DNA from: Hermatobates lingyangjiaoensis
Lineage: Eukaryota; Arthropoda; Insecta; Hemiptera; Hermatobatidae
Length of the DNA stretch: 64,000 nucleotides
NCBI GenBank assembly: GCA_026182355.1
Contig: JAPFBL010000597.1
Span: 62,001-126,000 of the forward strand
Reading direction: 5' to 3'
Made by a program: the position numbers and the translations under genes. Numbering within the stretch: the stretch's first letter is position 1; every line of letters starts with the position of its first letter. Below, piece after piece: positions 30,850-43,445 of this stretch. The notes below the pieces were generated by a model. That model was not told the origin of the DNA. It worked only from the letters and a program-made list of their open reading frames with translations, and ran no database searches.

Positions 30850-31045
30850 AATATTAAACAAATAATATACCGTCTTACCTCGTACACTGCTGCCGTAGCT
30901 CTCAGACCGGTTTCGGGTGTCACCCATCTTCAACAAGAACTCTTGTTGTTGAAGTTCTTGTTGAAGATGGGTGACAGCCGAAACCGGTCCGAGAGCTACA
31001 GCAGCAGTGTACGAGATAAGACGGTATATTATTTGCTTAATATTA
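30850..31045. repeat. PLE-type palindrome with ACCGGT hammerhead-like motif
   Basis: The arms AATATACCGTCTTACCTCGT and complement meet at GAACTCTTGTTGTTGAAGTTC. The plus arm has TTGAAGA, T, GGGTGACAGCC, GAAACCGGTC. The core starts with U where hammerheads need C. A related motif is at 39600-39650. Confidence 0.75.
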
Positions 31046-31714
31046 ATAATACTAACCTCTGTGATAAAGACGAAATGCATGGATTTTGCAATAACCTTTT
31101 GTTCTTCTGATAGAATGAATAAGAATTAACTTACTGAATTTAAAGTGATATTTCATTTGTCAAAAATTACTATCTATTTGATAGATTTTAGATAAAACAT
31201 GGAGCAGTGGCGTGTCAAGAAATACTGCTTCTAATGTAAACAGTTATACAGATCGAATCATTAGAAAAGCATTAAAGAGAATTCATTAAAGAACTAGAAT
31301 CAATACACTATGCACACACGCATGTAATTTTTTTTCATTCACCCTTTCTTTGTTTGTTCCCAAACTAAATACAAATATATTACAGGAAGTTGCTTAACAC
31401 AGTTACAGGAAACAGTCGTGAAAAATAAATAAAGCTTAGTCTCAATTAAACCAATCGACAAAAGAAAAAACTTTTACATTCTTTTTAATAACTGTTTATC
31501 AGTCTGAATCAAAATCATAATCAATATTTGACCTAGTTTACTCCAACCGATTTACTCAAATGGTGAAAATTTTTACTGTATATAAAGTATTTTTAGAAGC
31601 AATAATTCAATAAATATATGTAATTCTCGACTTGAAAGATGAATATTTCATATTGATTGTCAAAGATAGAATTTTATTAGCACATAATAATTATAATTAT
31701 ATCAAACTAAATTC
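31046..31714. other. Intronic spacer
   Basis: AT-rich. A hAT-like GCAGTGGCGTGTC occurs near 31205 without a partner end. Confidence 0.4.
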
Positions 31715-31970
31715 AAAATCAAATAAGAGTAACGCTCAGAGTAAAGAAACACACTTACTAACTCAAATTTTCGGAAAATCCGTCTTCAGGAGAAAGTATG
31801 GTAGATAAACAAGCAGCACACCGGACATGCAACGACAGGTAACTGGTATGGAACACCGTTGGGTATTTTCTAGGTTTTCCTCTCTTTTTTTCTCCTGAAG
31901 ACGAATTTTTTGAATATTTCAGTTAGTGCGTTTCTTTATTCTTTGAGTTACTCTTCTTCTATTTTGAACT
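31715..31970. repeat. Palindrome of PLE-type ends
   Basis: Arms AAATAAGAGTAACGCTCAGA...TCGGAAAATCCGTCTTCAGG and the inverse TCTCCTGAAGACGAATTTTT...GAGTTACTCTTCTTC. A hammerhead-like CTGAAGA is present but GAAA is not clear. Confidence 0.65.
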
Positions 31971-32079
31971 TGTGTATGTCCAGTTTGAACCATCTTGTCG
32001 ATTTTAAAGTAATATTAAACTAACATATACGTAATACTTTACCTGAAATAGAACAGAATACACGATTTTTTATACACTT

Positions 32080-32620
32080 TTTTTTTCGACGTAGGATGTG
32101 GAAAAATCTGTTCATCAGATCCCTTAGCAAGACGTCTTGCTTAGGGTATGTGGGGTTGGGGGTCCCGACCCACTAAAAAACCACATCCTATTTCCAGGCA
32201 ATACCCGACACGGAAACCGTTTGCACATTACTTCGTGCCGGTGCCTCTGTCCTTTTGAGTAGGCTTCACCTTCTTGTCCCCATTCGTTCAATCATTGCCC
32301 TTGCATCACACCACTTCCGTTCTTCTTATGATGGAGAACCGCCTCTACATAGTTTGCAGCTTTGGACCAATTATTTTCGTTTAGTAGCATCTTTTGGACT
32401 ATGGTCTCTGGAGTTACCTCACCCAGTGATGCTACTAATTTATACACTTTAGCTGTATTAAATACCTTAATAAACAATACTTTATGTTTAAAATTCATAA
32501 TAGTCTTCCTGAATAACCTCCTCTTCATCATAACCTTTGCCCTACCGAGATTCTATTCAGGCTCATTTATAAATGAATACAGTCATGCCAAAGGTTTAAC
32601 AGACTATAAGGGATGAACAC
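32080..32620 (-). other. Unidentified coding-like fragment
   Basis: The minus strand at 32292-32531 is open and reads NNWSKAANYVEAVLHHKK, reminiscent of reverse-transcriptase-element or transposon ORF text. Neighbouring GC-rich phrases (GGGGTTGGGGGTCCCGACCC) look repeat-like. No family could be named. Confidence 0.3.
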
Positions 32621-32944
32621 CGGTCCGATATTCCCGATCACCGAAGCTTCCGATACTACTGTTTTCAATTTTTTAATCAACTCGACCATCTGTGATACTA
32701 TTGACTCTCTTCCGCTTTTCTACAGGGCTTACAAGGTGCCACAGTTAAAAAAAAATGTTGAATATTTCATAAGCAACTCACAAAGCAGGGCCAAAAAGGT
32801 CGAAAAACACTGACCAAACATCTACACGCCACAGCTGTTTACAAAGTTAGAGATTTTGTCCATTGCTTCTGAAATCCGTTAAAGTAAGGACTGTTAAATC
32901 GAGGTATGAGTGTATACCTATTCATATAACTATAAAAGATTACA

Positions 32945-33045
32945 CAATAAACACGTATCAGTTTGGAATCTGACGAAGACCATTTCTTTTTGATAAAATA
33001 TTTTAGTTATTTTTTTGATTTCTTACTGTAGTTTAGACGTTTATA
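32945..33045 (+). repeat. Degenerate PLE pseudo-LTR unit
   Basis: GGAATCTGACGAAGACCATT and TTTGATTTCTTACTGTAGTT retain the unit order but lack stem II. Confidence 0.6.
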
Positions 33046-33390
33046 TAATTATAAAATGAAAAAAAAAAACGATTCGGAAGAGCATACCTAAAGGAATTAT
33101 AGACGAAAGTGAATTGAGAGTTGGAAGGGAAGTGAAATTGGATTTGAAGAAGAGGGGAATCGTAAGGATATTAGGAGCGAGGTGATTAGGAAGATGAAAT
33201 ATTCAATCAGGAGGAAAGTTTGCAAGAGGGAGGGAAAAGTCGAACACCAAAATGTTTAGCTGTTACCAAAAAAAACAGCATTGACTAAGATCAAACAAAC
33301 GGAAAATCAACTCCAACTTTTAACTAACAATCAAAGTTTACAGCTTTTACGTTTTATTTAGAATATAACAACACAATTTATAAAGCTAAT

Positions 33391-33655
33391 TAATGACCAA
33401 ACCGCAATATGATATAGGGGAAAAAAAAGGCTAAGAACTTTCAACCGTAACAAGCGGTCTTTGTTAGAGCCAAAAATCCAATTCATCCCACTCCACTCAA
33501 CCCCTCACCAAGATTTTTCCGCTTCTAGTGTTTCAGTTGGGTTTTTAACTCTCACGAAGACCACTTGTTCCAGTTGAAAGATCTTAGTCTTTTTTTCCCA
33601 TTTCATATTGTGGTTTGATCATTGATTGTCATTTCATGTGTTTATTGTGAAATCT
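33391..33655. repeat. Head-to-head PLE pseudo-LTR dimer with spacer
   Basis: Minus arm ATGACCAAACCGCAATATGA...CCGTAACAAGCGGTC; plus arm CAGTTGGGTTTTTAACTCTC...GTGGTTTGATCATTGATTG plus hairpin. A spacer of about 45 bp separates the arms. Confidence 0.88.
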
Positions 33656-34049
33656 TTTCATCGATAGCTAATTAAATATCGAACCTTTTATTCACACTTT
33701 AAAAGAATTGTTTATTTTTTTGTGTTCCTAATCTTCTGGGTAGCCACATTATATAAAATAACACCTATAAGCACATAAAAATTATACATCAAAACGCCTG
33801 GTGAAATAGTTACTAACACAAAGAAGAATGAATCTGTTTGTCCACGCAAAAAATATGAAAATTTTATTGAAATTTCCACTTGCAGGCGACTTTTTCATAT
33901 TAACAAACATTTATTATGAACACTTTTCTTGATAGACATTTTTTGAAAACATTTCAAACATTCGAAAATATATCCTTGAATGTTCAACTTAAAAAAATCG
34001 TTTAAGAAACCAGATGCGATTTAGTGGTTGCCACTAATTCTGAATGTTC

Positions 34050-34404
34050 AGAATTAGAGTCCAGCCATGACTAAAATTACTCCGCATTTCTTTCACCTAG
34101 AAATGGCGGTCTCCGCATAAGCACTGCGTCCAACAGATATGCGAACAATACACTGACGGGACATTGCAAACGTTTGAATGGAAACGGATAGTGTCTCGGA
34201 ATCAATGGTATGCGTGGTATATACACAGACTCCCCAGTACCACACCCAGTTATCACGTCCACATCTATGCATCTGTGCAGAGCACGAACTCAGAGTCATG
34301 TGCCGTTGCACATTTTTGGGGCACACAAGTTTCGTAACATGAAATTTGTTACTGCTACTAAATCGCAGCATGATGGAGCTTCTATTTTAAGTTTGTACTC
34401 ATGA
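34050..34404. other. GC-richer unidentified block
   Basis: Open frames exist on both strands (minus 34093-34371, plus 34210-34404). No splice pair or domain fits. It could be an old TE or an unrecognised exon inside the intron. Confidence 0.3.
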
Positions 34405-35059
34405 GCAGGCAGTCTAGGACTCAAGAAATTCAGTTCGATAAGAAACTGCTTCCTCATAACTAATCATTCTCTTTACTGACTTGTAAGTTCTGTCCTCGGC
34501 TTGTTATAGCGTAAGAACTTGTTTCTTGATTTTTCCTACCTGCTCATAGTAAGGGTTACAATTGCTCGTTCAAAAAGCCATTAATTCTGAATTGATAATA
34601 CATCTTGAACTCTGGTAAACACCTTGCCAATAAACTCAAATATGTAATATATACATATACGCAAATAGAACTAAAATCAACTAACAATATCTATCTGCTA
34701 CACCTGTATATTTTCTAAATATACACTTCACAAGTCTGTGAAGTTAGCAAAATACAGCTTAAAAGTTCATAACTTCGCTTCTACGCTGAATTTTCAATCC
34801 ATTCAGAGACTATATTTTAAGTTAGACATACACAAATCTACTATCTAACTTTCAACTTGATAAGTCTTATGGTGGCTGATTTTATTTGTGACAAAATTTT
34901 GCGGACAAACCGACATACATTTTTCTAAGGATGGATTCGGTTTCTCTAATGTATGAAACGTAAGGAAAACTTGAAATGATCTAAGCAATGTTCTAAGAAA
35001 TGTACAGACAAAACCTTTTTTTTTATGTATATAGATATATATTTTATGCATATATTATG

Positions 35060-35174
35060 AGTAGCAGTTTGCTTCTCAACGCGAGTACTTCGCACTTCTT
35101 CCCGATGACGACGGATGTCGAAATATCCAAGTGAGTTCTGTAGTGTCTTTCTGTGTTCTTTACTCTGTATTAAA

Positions 35175-35214
<40 letters not shown>
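35060..35214 (+). repeat. PLE end with hammerhead-like motif, then (TA)n
   Basis: CACTT (35093-35097), then CCGATGA (35102-35108), GAC/GTC stem II, GAAATATC (to 35127), CAAGTG. Stem I CACTT/AAGTG is a perfect 5 bp. The core U is C. The unit ends in a (TA)n tract at about 35177-35214. Confidence 0.6.
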
Positions 35215-35217
<3 letters not shown>

Positions 35218-35339
35218 TATCGTATCATAGATATCTATGATAATATCATAGATATTATCCACGCTACGGATAATAATTTCAGTATTAAATTTCATTTTTA
35301 TGTAGTATGCATCACTATTACTTGTTACCTATGTTAGGT

Positions 35340-36225
35340 TAGTAGTAATATAATAATAAATAAAATAAAATAGAAGAAGAAGAAGACAGTAATATAAACT
35401 AAAATAAGTTGATGACTTGACCCATGACCTGGCTTTGTGTTTTAAGAACTTTGTGTTTTAAGGCCTTGAAGCAGTCTAAGCAAAGCATATTCAAATTGGA
35501 TCCCCCCAGCTGATAGCACACCATCAGAGTAATAACATCATTCAGTGGCCCAGCCTGCGTCATTTCAATTTAACATTCCAGCCTCAACCCTCCCTCAGGG
35601 TAAACAACCACGAAATAGGGGCTTAATCTATTTGCAGTCGAAGGGAAGATCAGAAGCTAAACATATTTACATGCAAACAGCATTGTTAATACAAAGATGC
35701 AATGAAAATGAACTAACTTATATAGACATCTAGCTATTGGAATATCTTACAACTAAATATAGCCTTACCAACACAATTACAGTTTGTACAATTCTACAGG
35801 TAATTACAATTTGTAATTAATTAATAAAAATAATGAATAGTAGAAAAATAAATTTAAATTCTACCATCAAATACCTGCAGTTAATAATATTTGTTTACTT
35901 AGAATTTTTTTAATCAGTATTAAGTTAAACAGAATCGTTGTTAAATTTGAAGATCTCTTAAAGTTACTAAAATATTCTCTAGACGTTCTCTGGCTTTAAC
36001 ATCTAGTAAATTATAAAAGTCAACGAAAATCTACAATATATTTGATGATATTTTCCAAAGTGAGATGGCTGGTTGTCTGGCCATAATGTTAGATAACATT
36101 TTACCAACAAGAATCGATGGAACAAACTTTTAAAGTTTTATTAAACTGTTTAAAAGTTTAATGAAATTATTATGAAGAACTTTTAAAGTTATTATTTTAA
36201 CAAACACTTTTTCTTTTTCTCGGAG
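35340..36225. other. Intronic spacer
   Basis: An A-rich (GAA/AAT) patch lies near 35345-35385; the rest is unassigned. Confidence 0.4.
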
Positions 36226-36229
36226 TTTA

Positions 36230-36790
36230 GTCAGTGTAAATATATGGAATCACCTTTTTGCCAACGTTTCGTCTTTATTTCAAGACATCCTCAGGGCTAT
36301 AAACTAACAAAAAAAAACAATAAACAATGGACATTTGTCATTTCTACTTTAGAAACATCATAAACAAATTGAAAAAAGAACTTACTGAAGGCTGGGTTCT
36401 GTTACAACAACCGTTAACTGTCATTACATGTGCTGTTCCAAGCGACATATTATTGAAACACTGTTTACATATATGTATAAATGTGTATATATATGATTGT
36501 ACATATATGTATATGTGTATATGATTGTACTAAAAAAACAGTGTTTCAATAATATGTCGCTTGGAACAGCACATGTAATGACAGTTAACGGTTGTTGTAA
36601 TGTAACAGAACCCAGCCTTCAGTAAGTTCTTTTTTCAATTTGTTTATGATGTTTCTAAAGTAGAAATGACAAATGTCCATTGTTTTTGTTTTTTGTTGGT
36701 TTTTTAGCCTTGAGGATGTCTTGAAATAAAGACGAAATGTTGGCAAAAAGGTGATTCCATAGATTTACCCTGACCAAACTCCGAGAAAAA
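36230..36790. repeat. Large palindrome, arms about 250 bp, PLE-type
   Basis: Left arm from AAACACTTTTTCTTTTTCTC to CATATTATTGAAACACTG; right arm its near-perfect inverse from CAGTGTTTCAATAATATG. The centre of about 70 bp is TA/GTAT-rich. Each arm has a hammerhead-like motif. Confidence 0.93.
36259..36299 (-). ncRNA. Hammerhead-like motif with ACGU stem III
   Basis: On the minus strand: GCC, CTGAGGA (complement of 36288-36294), extra T, 5-bp stem II GTCTT/AAGAC, GAAACGTT, GGC. Stem I GCC/GGC. The inverse copy at 36706-36744 has TTGAGGA and GAAATGTT and is decayed. Confidence 0.65.
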
Positions 36791-36849
36791 GAAAAAGTGT
36801 TTGTTAATATTTTGTGGTCAAGAAAACAGTACCGTGTTATTATTTTATC

Positions 36850-37022
36850 TAATATTAATAAGCTTATCCACATACTTATCAAACTTTGATGACCGATCAT
36901 GTTTGATTTCTTACTATCGTGCATTGTCTGAATAAATAATAAAATATACGTAAATTTTATGGGATTCGAACCCACGACCTTTGCTTTTGGAAGTGCGCTT
37001 ACTCTCTGGGCTATGGGGGGCT
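36850..37022 (-). mobile_element. Second tRNA-derived SINE-like element
   Basis: On the minus strand: CATAGCCCAGAGAGTAAGCG (A-box-like) and GGTTCGAATCC (B box), with a poorly paired anticodon arm. The head differs from the 30530 family. The 3' limit is unclear. Confidence 0.5.
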
Positions 37023-38019
37023 TTCTTACGAAGTAATTCCAAAACCTGATTTAAATAATATCTTTTATACTTATAAAACCGTTGATTTTGATTGCTTGTT
37101 ACTTGTTTGTTTGCACACAGGTGAAACTTGGAATACTTGTTAATTCCAGTTTATGCCGAATTATTTAAATAAATATTAAAGAACACAGTCAGTAATATAT
37201 TACTTTACAAATAACGACATTAAAAAAAAAAGAAGAATCAAAATAAATTCGCTCAACATAATTCAGGTAAATTAATGGCTCCAGATGTGAAATCTATTAC
37301 CGATATGGGCTCAACCTAACCAGTTATTTTCCACGAAAGATCTTAGGGTTAACCAATCTTAGTCCCATTTTTGGGAATCTTATTGTTGTTTAGACGATGT
37401 TTTTTTTTATTCCACGCATTTACTGTTAATGTTTGCACAAAACAAAAGTTTAGGAAAACTGAATAAAAGTATGTAAACAAAACAGAGAAGAATAATTAGC
37501 AATGCAGGTGGGATAGAAAAATCAGGCTTACCACCCTAACTCTTCCCGATCTCAATTCCCTTCATATCTAAAACTTCATATTAACAAATAATTAGATTGG
37601 CCAACCTGGATTGTATCCCTGTTTTTTCATAGTCAAGATGAAAAACAAAGAGCAAATTATTCCTCTTTCAAAACTACTCAGATGTATTTTTTAAATGTTG
37701 GAATATTTTTACAGAAGTATATTTTTAACAGGTTTTCTAGTACAGAAAACTCTACGTCTATTCAAAACGCGAATTCCCACATTTAAGAATTTGAGATTTT
37801 AAATAGTTACAGAGAAAAATATTTAAGTTTATAGAATCTAATTTCTAAGAGACAATGTGTTATTATCCGTTTGTTTTTTTTCTTACATCATAGATTTAAA
37901 TATAAATATTGTTATTTATTTTATAATGACATAATTGTACACCACTATTTAAACTTCTAAACATCAATTTTATTTCATTGAATTCACTCAAAAATTTCTA
38001 AGTCAATGTAAACAAATAC
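37023..38019. other. Intronic spacer
   Basis: A degenerate pseudo-LTR scrap (ACGAAAGATCTTAGGG, 37336) is present; otherwise unassigned AT-rich DNA. Confidence 0.4.
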
Positions 38020-38730
38020 AAGTACGGCAAGTAAACCATTTGTCCAGGATGAATGTTCAGTTTTTATAACTTTATCATACTTTTCTGTAATTGAAATATC
38101 ATGAATTTTTTTTTATAAATTTTTTTTTGGTCAATTTTTTGGCAAAATACAATATTTTTTTAAATGAGCCGTTTAGCGACAAAAAACATTTTCTGATAAC
38201 AGAAAATGTACTGCATCGCCCTTTTGGTGAATGTGGTTTTGAAAAAAATTATTAATGTAGTTTTATTAAAAAATATTACATTAGTTTTGAATGTTCTATT
38301 TTTAGGTATAGTTTCATTTTGATCCATTAATCGGTATGGCTTGTACCGCTCTCACAAACATTCAAATTTAATTATAAGTAAAAATTTGCACATTTTATTG
38401 AAAAAAAGATTACTGTTGTTTTAAAAATCAGGATTCTTTTAAGTTTATTGATTTTGAAACCTCAATGATAACGCCAAAATTTCCAGACTTTAGAAGAAAA
38501 AAAAGTAGTCTAAAATCAAGTTTTTGACAAAAAAAAAGTGACTTTCCCATCATGCATAATTCCTCCCAAACAATAGGGTTTATCAACACTATGAAGGCCA
38601 TTTTTGCGTAAAATATCAATTTGATCCATCACAGATTCTAGATCGTACGTAGCGTGGCCAGAAACTTTGGATACATACTCACTCACCATATGAGAATTGA
38701 TTGGTTTCATGTGCTGTGAACAGATGTCAA
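38020..38730. mobile_element. TIR-element family copy 2 (internal part)
   Basis: ATGAGCCGTTTAGCGACAAA, CAAACAATAGGGTTTATCAA and the surrounding order match 58190-58900. Both termini are missing. The minus strand can read DPYCLGGIMHDGKVTFF in the conserved block. Confidence 0.75.
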
Positions 38731-39424
38731 AGAAGTAAACTTGGATTAAAGCACTCTTTTCGATTGGGCAACTTTAGTTTTTTACATCCACTCACACCAC
38801 AATCAATTAATTAATTAACTAATTTATTTTCATCTTTTTTTTTTTGCGTAACTCAGCCGCAACACAAATTTCCCTAGTTAGATCAAATCTTTACAATTTT
38901 TTCTCCAGTTTTGGAAAAACGGTATAAATATAGCTGCAGAGGGTCCACCAGAACCAGTTAAACTTTGAAAGTGGTCTATGTAAAAAAAAAAAATTTTAGG
39001 AACCTATGGTGTATGTTAATAATGTTTAATAAATTCATTCGATGACCTACATCAGTCCGCCTTAAATGTTACCATTGAAACGCAAACAGCTACAAGCTAT
39101 GTATCTACCACCTCTCAATATGGACAGGCTATTCCTAAACAAGCAGCTGCTGTTCCCATTTTAACCCAACTCAAACTCGTACCTATCTGATTGTTCGGGC
39201 AATTTCATTTCGTCTGACTATAATTCACGACATTAAATTAAACCTTTTCACTGACTAAGCGATAAAAACTCTATTTCCTAATTAGTACCACCTACAGACA
39301 AAATGTATTTTAGTTAACTTGTTTGCTTTAGATTCTTTACAAACTAGGCTACAAATGAAAGCTATCAAAATTTAATTCAATTCTAATTTCAACCACTTGT
39401 AAAAATATAAAAAAAAATCTGGAG

Positions 39425-40530
39425 TGGCCTACACTCAACTTTACTACAAAGTAAACATAATATAGTTAATGGGTTAGTTCCACTGAGGTTAGTAATATTA
39501 GAATTAGTAATAATACATTCATCCTTAATGTCTGAGCTTGTCGGATAGTCTTTTGTCCAGCGTAGGTTATAGGAAAACAGCATTCACAGTCAGTTAGGTG
39601 CTCTTGAAGATGGGATCCAGGCGGACCCGAAACCGGTCGAGCTTTTCAGAGACTTTACGAGGTATCATAATATCATTTTTCTTGGGTATATAATATATAA
39701 TATTCCATTTAGGTATCAAATAAAATGTCTAAATGGGAGGTGTTTATTAGTCTTTCATTCCTGGAGGTAGTACCGATAGTGATTCATCCACTTGTCAATA
39801 TATACGAATATTTTTATATATCACTACTGATGCATATAATATCATTAGTATAACTACAGCAGTAATAACATTCTTGAAAAACTAAAAGGTAGATTTCGTG
39901 TTACTAAATAATCTCATACAAAAGAACATGGCTTTTGTTCTAATAGCCACTGGATCTCTTACGTAGTTTACTTGACCCCCACCTACATTGAATATTTTAA
40001 ACAAATTTTCCCATTTAAAACTTAAAAATATTCCTATTTTGCCTGAATAATGTTGTTTTAAGATCATTGTTAGTTTAAGATATAGGATAATTACATTTAT
40101 TATCTTTCAACGAATGTTTTCAATTTTAAATTATGTTTTACATTTTTGGTTTTTTATAGAATTATTATACAGGAAATTTTATGGCTTTCCAATTTGCATT
40201 TTGATCCGTCACAAACTGTGTGGCTTGTATCGTACTCACAAGCTTTCAGATTGAATTATATGTCAAAATTTGTACATTTTATTGAAAAAAAATATTTCCC
40301 GTTGTTTTAAAATTCTGAATATATTTTTCGTTTATTGCATTTTTAATCTCAAAAGATTATGTCAAATTTTCAAAACACTTGAATTAGTAGTTTAGGAGAA
40401 AAAAAATGTCGTCTAAGGACAGATTTTTGTCAAAAAAAGTCACCCATCATGCATAATTGCTCCCAAACAATAGGGCTCATCTACACTATACTCACTCACC
40501 CACTACTTTACTTATAGTGAAGTAAAAAAC
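39425..40530. mobile_element. TIR-element family copy 3, complete
   Basis: 5' CAACTTTACTACAAAGTAAAC (39436 on), 3' CTTTACTTATAGTGAAGTAA (near 40505-40527): diverged inverted termini. It is interrupted at 39464-39668 by a PLE-type insert. Confidence 0.8.
39464..39668 (+). mobile_element. Short PLE-type insert with CATAATAT duplication
   Basis: About 205 bp absent from sister copies 48774 and 57330, flanked by CATAATAT on both sides. Contains GCTC, TTGAAGA, T, GGGATCC...GGACCC, GAAACCGGTC, GAGC: a hammerhead-like layout with a 4-bp stem I and an ACCGGT stem III, but U in place of the core C. Confidence 0.7.
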
Positions 40531-41022
40531 AAACAACATGAAATTTAAACTGTAAATATGATCCTTCCACAGGAAATATCCCCATAAGGTTTTTGATGAT
40601 CTTTACTTTCGGAACCTACCTAAAACGTACGTCGAGAATTGCATGTCTCCAAATCTTGCAATTATACTTCCAGACTTGCGGATCAATATTGCATAAAAAA
40701 ATTCTTTGAAAATAAACCATATTCACATACATGGTTTATATATTGTAAAGATACCTATGGGTTCATGTCACATCTAATTCACAAATTATATCTGTTAATT
40801 TTGAATTAGTTTTTTTTTTGTTTATGCACAGATCTAGTACGCTCTTCTTATGATTTATTATATTTATTGACTCAAGAATATACTTCCTTAGGGGAACAAA
40901 CGTCAAAAAGTTATTTATGAGAGTTGAATTTGAGGGCAACAATAATATAATTCGTAGCACTGGAATGATAAACGCTGATAACAGAGGTTTCGTTTGTAGA
41001 GGCTCTTTTTTGACTAGATATA

Positions 41023-41445
41023 CAGTGGTACATCCGTTTTCGACCTCCTCACTATTCGAACAATTCAGTTTTCGACCAAAAAGTTCGAGCTAAAAATGAT
41101 TCCGAATTCGAGCAGATTTCGGTGTTCGAACAGTCGGGCTGGGAACCGAAACGTATGCAGCGTCACCATGTATGCCATCACACCGCTGTTCAAAAGGTAA
41201 GTAAATGATACAAAATGATTCATATTTATTCTTTTTTATGTTTATTCTATATTATGTACACATTTAGGTCTTTAATGTTGTTTAGATACACGTTTTCTTA
41301 ATATGTTAGGTATTTTTCTTTAGGTAAAACGGATTAAAATACTTACCATTGTTTCTTATTGGAAAAAATGTTTCAGTTCTCGAACAAATCGGTTTTCGAC
41401 CAACAAATTCGAACGAATTATGGTCGACAACCCGAGATACCACTG
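41023..41445. mobile_element. Tigger/pogo-like MITE
   Basis: TA, CAGTGGTACATCC...GGATGT-type left end, right end GAGATACCACTG, TA. Subterminal TTCGAAC-type blocks occur on both sides. The TA target duplication and CAGTGGTA-type TIR suggest the Tc1/mariner-pogo group. It has no ORF. Confidence 0.75.
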
Positions 41446-42390
41446 TATTGACTTCAATACGCAGTAGTACATGTTTAAAATCAAGGTAAAATGCTTTCAA
41501 GACGAAGCATGTTTCCTTTTTAAATTTTCCTGCTTAATAGGCACTTAATGATATCAGCAGTAAGCAAGTGTTCTCTTTGATGAGACAAAGGCTCTAATTG
41601 ACTGAGAGACCCCTGAGCGCCAGCATAGATATGAACACCCTGCATTTCTCTGCAAGCCATATGTCTTCTATTTCCATCCCTTTCTTTTTAACTATTCCTT
41701 CAGTAGCTGAGTCACAGAACAACCCATCAGTTTTTTTTCTGGAATACATATACCTGTTTTGATTTTAGCGCGCCTAAGCCTTATATCACTTAAATCAAGA
41801 CAGGCCGACGATAATCGTGTAGCCCTTTAGTCACCCTCAGTCAAAAAATATTAACCGAGGGCGTCCAAGGTGGACCTCGCGGAGGCGGGCACACGATACT
41901 ACGTCACGCATAAGGCTATTATGACTCTCGCAACAATACCTAAGGTCGGAAAAAATCGAAATGGCAATACAATACCTAGGTATTATTATTACAAATCTTA
42001 AAACCTAATGAGCCCTGGGGTACTCAATATTCCCCCAGGATCGAAAATTAACAACTAAAGACTAGATGAAACATAAGTAATATACAGTAAAATCTAAGGA
42101 CTCAGGGTACTCGATATTCCCCTGAGTATAACTTAAAACTAATGACTAGGGAAAAAGGAATTAAAAAACTAATACTAAAAACTAGGACTAAAAACTATTG
42201 ATCTTAGGGGTACATGGATATTCCCCCTAAGTAGAACTTAAGACTAACACAAGACAAGGGACATATAAATAAACATAAATAACATACACAATAAAAATAA
42301 ACAAGGAAAAAGAAAAATATTTTTTGGAATACATATACCAAAGCAACCTCCTCCAATCTTCATTCGTCGCCAGTTAATGCCTTATAAAAT
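41446..42390. other. Spacer with three diverged direct repeats
   Basis: Between about 42005 and 42245 the phrase GGGTACTCGATATTCCCCTGA occurs three times in variant form with a spacing of about 90-115 bp. A GC-richer patch lies at 41800-41900. No gene is called. Confidence 0.45.
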
Positions 42391-42800
42391 CCAGGCCAAA
42401 TACCTAAGTATAATAATTGACAGCCGGCTCACCTTTAAACATAATCTAAAAAAATAGATACAAATTGGGTCTGGCACTAATGTCAAATTTGTACCCTATC
42501 TTAAAGTGAAAGAATACTCAACAGGTAGTAAAGGACCTAATTAATTATGGATGCTCGACCTGGTTACAAGAACTAATAAAACCCTGATAGAGATAGTTCA
42601 GAATAAATGTGCACGCCTTATGGCTTGCATACCTTGGTATGCAAGAAATGTGGATACTCAAAGAGACCTAATTAGAATCAATTGACAGACTCACAAATAG
42701 ACTGGTGGCCAATGATAACATGTAAATCCCATCCAAAGCCTCTTGTCCAGAGCCTATTCCTAAGAATTCCCCAACCACATCCATAATAGAGGCTGTTGTT
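42390..42800 (+). pseudogene. Jockey-type LINE reverse-transcriptase remnant
   Basis: Frames read AKYLSIIIDSRLTFKHNLKK, then after shifts IVQNKCARLMACIPWYARN and DTQRDL. The KYLGxxLDxxLxFxxH and QNKxLRxIxxxPWYxRNxDIhrDL pattern is characteristic of the Jockey clade C-terminal part. Stops and shifts make it a pseudogene. No intact ORF or 3' end. Confidence 0.8.
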
Positions 42801-43445
42801 AAAATAGAAAGCCAAAACCTAGACCTAGAACTTTTCACGACTCAAGAAGACCAAACGGACACGAAATAATGTATACTGACAAACCGAATAAAAGAGTATA
42901 GACATTTACTTACTGACTCCACAAACACAACAGTAACAAAATTCAGCAGTAGTAGGCCCGTGACTTGGAACTGCTAATTACAACGCACACTGCAGTGCGC
43001 GGAAAGAATCATTGGTCGTTGGTCTGGAATACATTAAACAGGAAGCCTTCAAAACTGCCAACTATCACCCATGCTTCATTTTAACTGATTCGATGTAACA
43101 TGAATTTGTAAAATATAATGTAGTATGAAAGTTCACTGTATTATATTCCTAGTACCACAAATTTACTATAGATACTATTTCTTGAATATCACATATTTAT
43201 GATAAACTAAAACATTGAGACTTTACGGAGCTAATGTAATAATAGTTTCGTAATGAATTTTGAATCTAAACCATAAAGGAAAAACGAATATTTCAATAGA
43301 GTGACTCAGCAAGAATAGAAGCGGTTAGCCCGATTACATTTTGAAAATAACAAATGGTGTGTTCCGTTGTCAGGGCAGTCCCTAGAAAGGTGAGGGACCC
43401 GGGGCAGCTCAACCACTGCCTAACCTTCTCCTTATTTTAAATAAA

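Noticed and set aside
31890..31930. Hammerhead motif in the 31715-31970 palindrome
   Set aside because: CTGAAGA is present, but a clear stem II followed by GAAA and a paired stem I could not be made.
36955..37015. Minus-strand tRNA gene
   Set aside because: The anticodon arm pairs poorly and the sequence continues as a SINE-like tail; treated as a SINE head.
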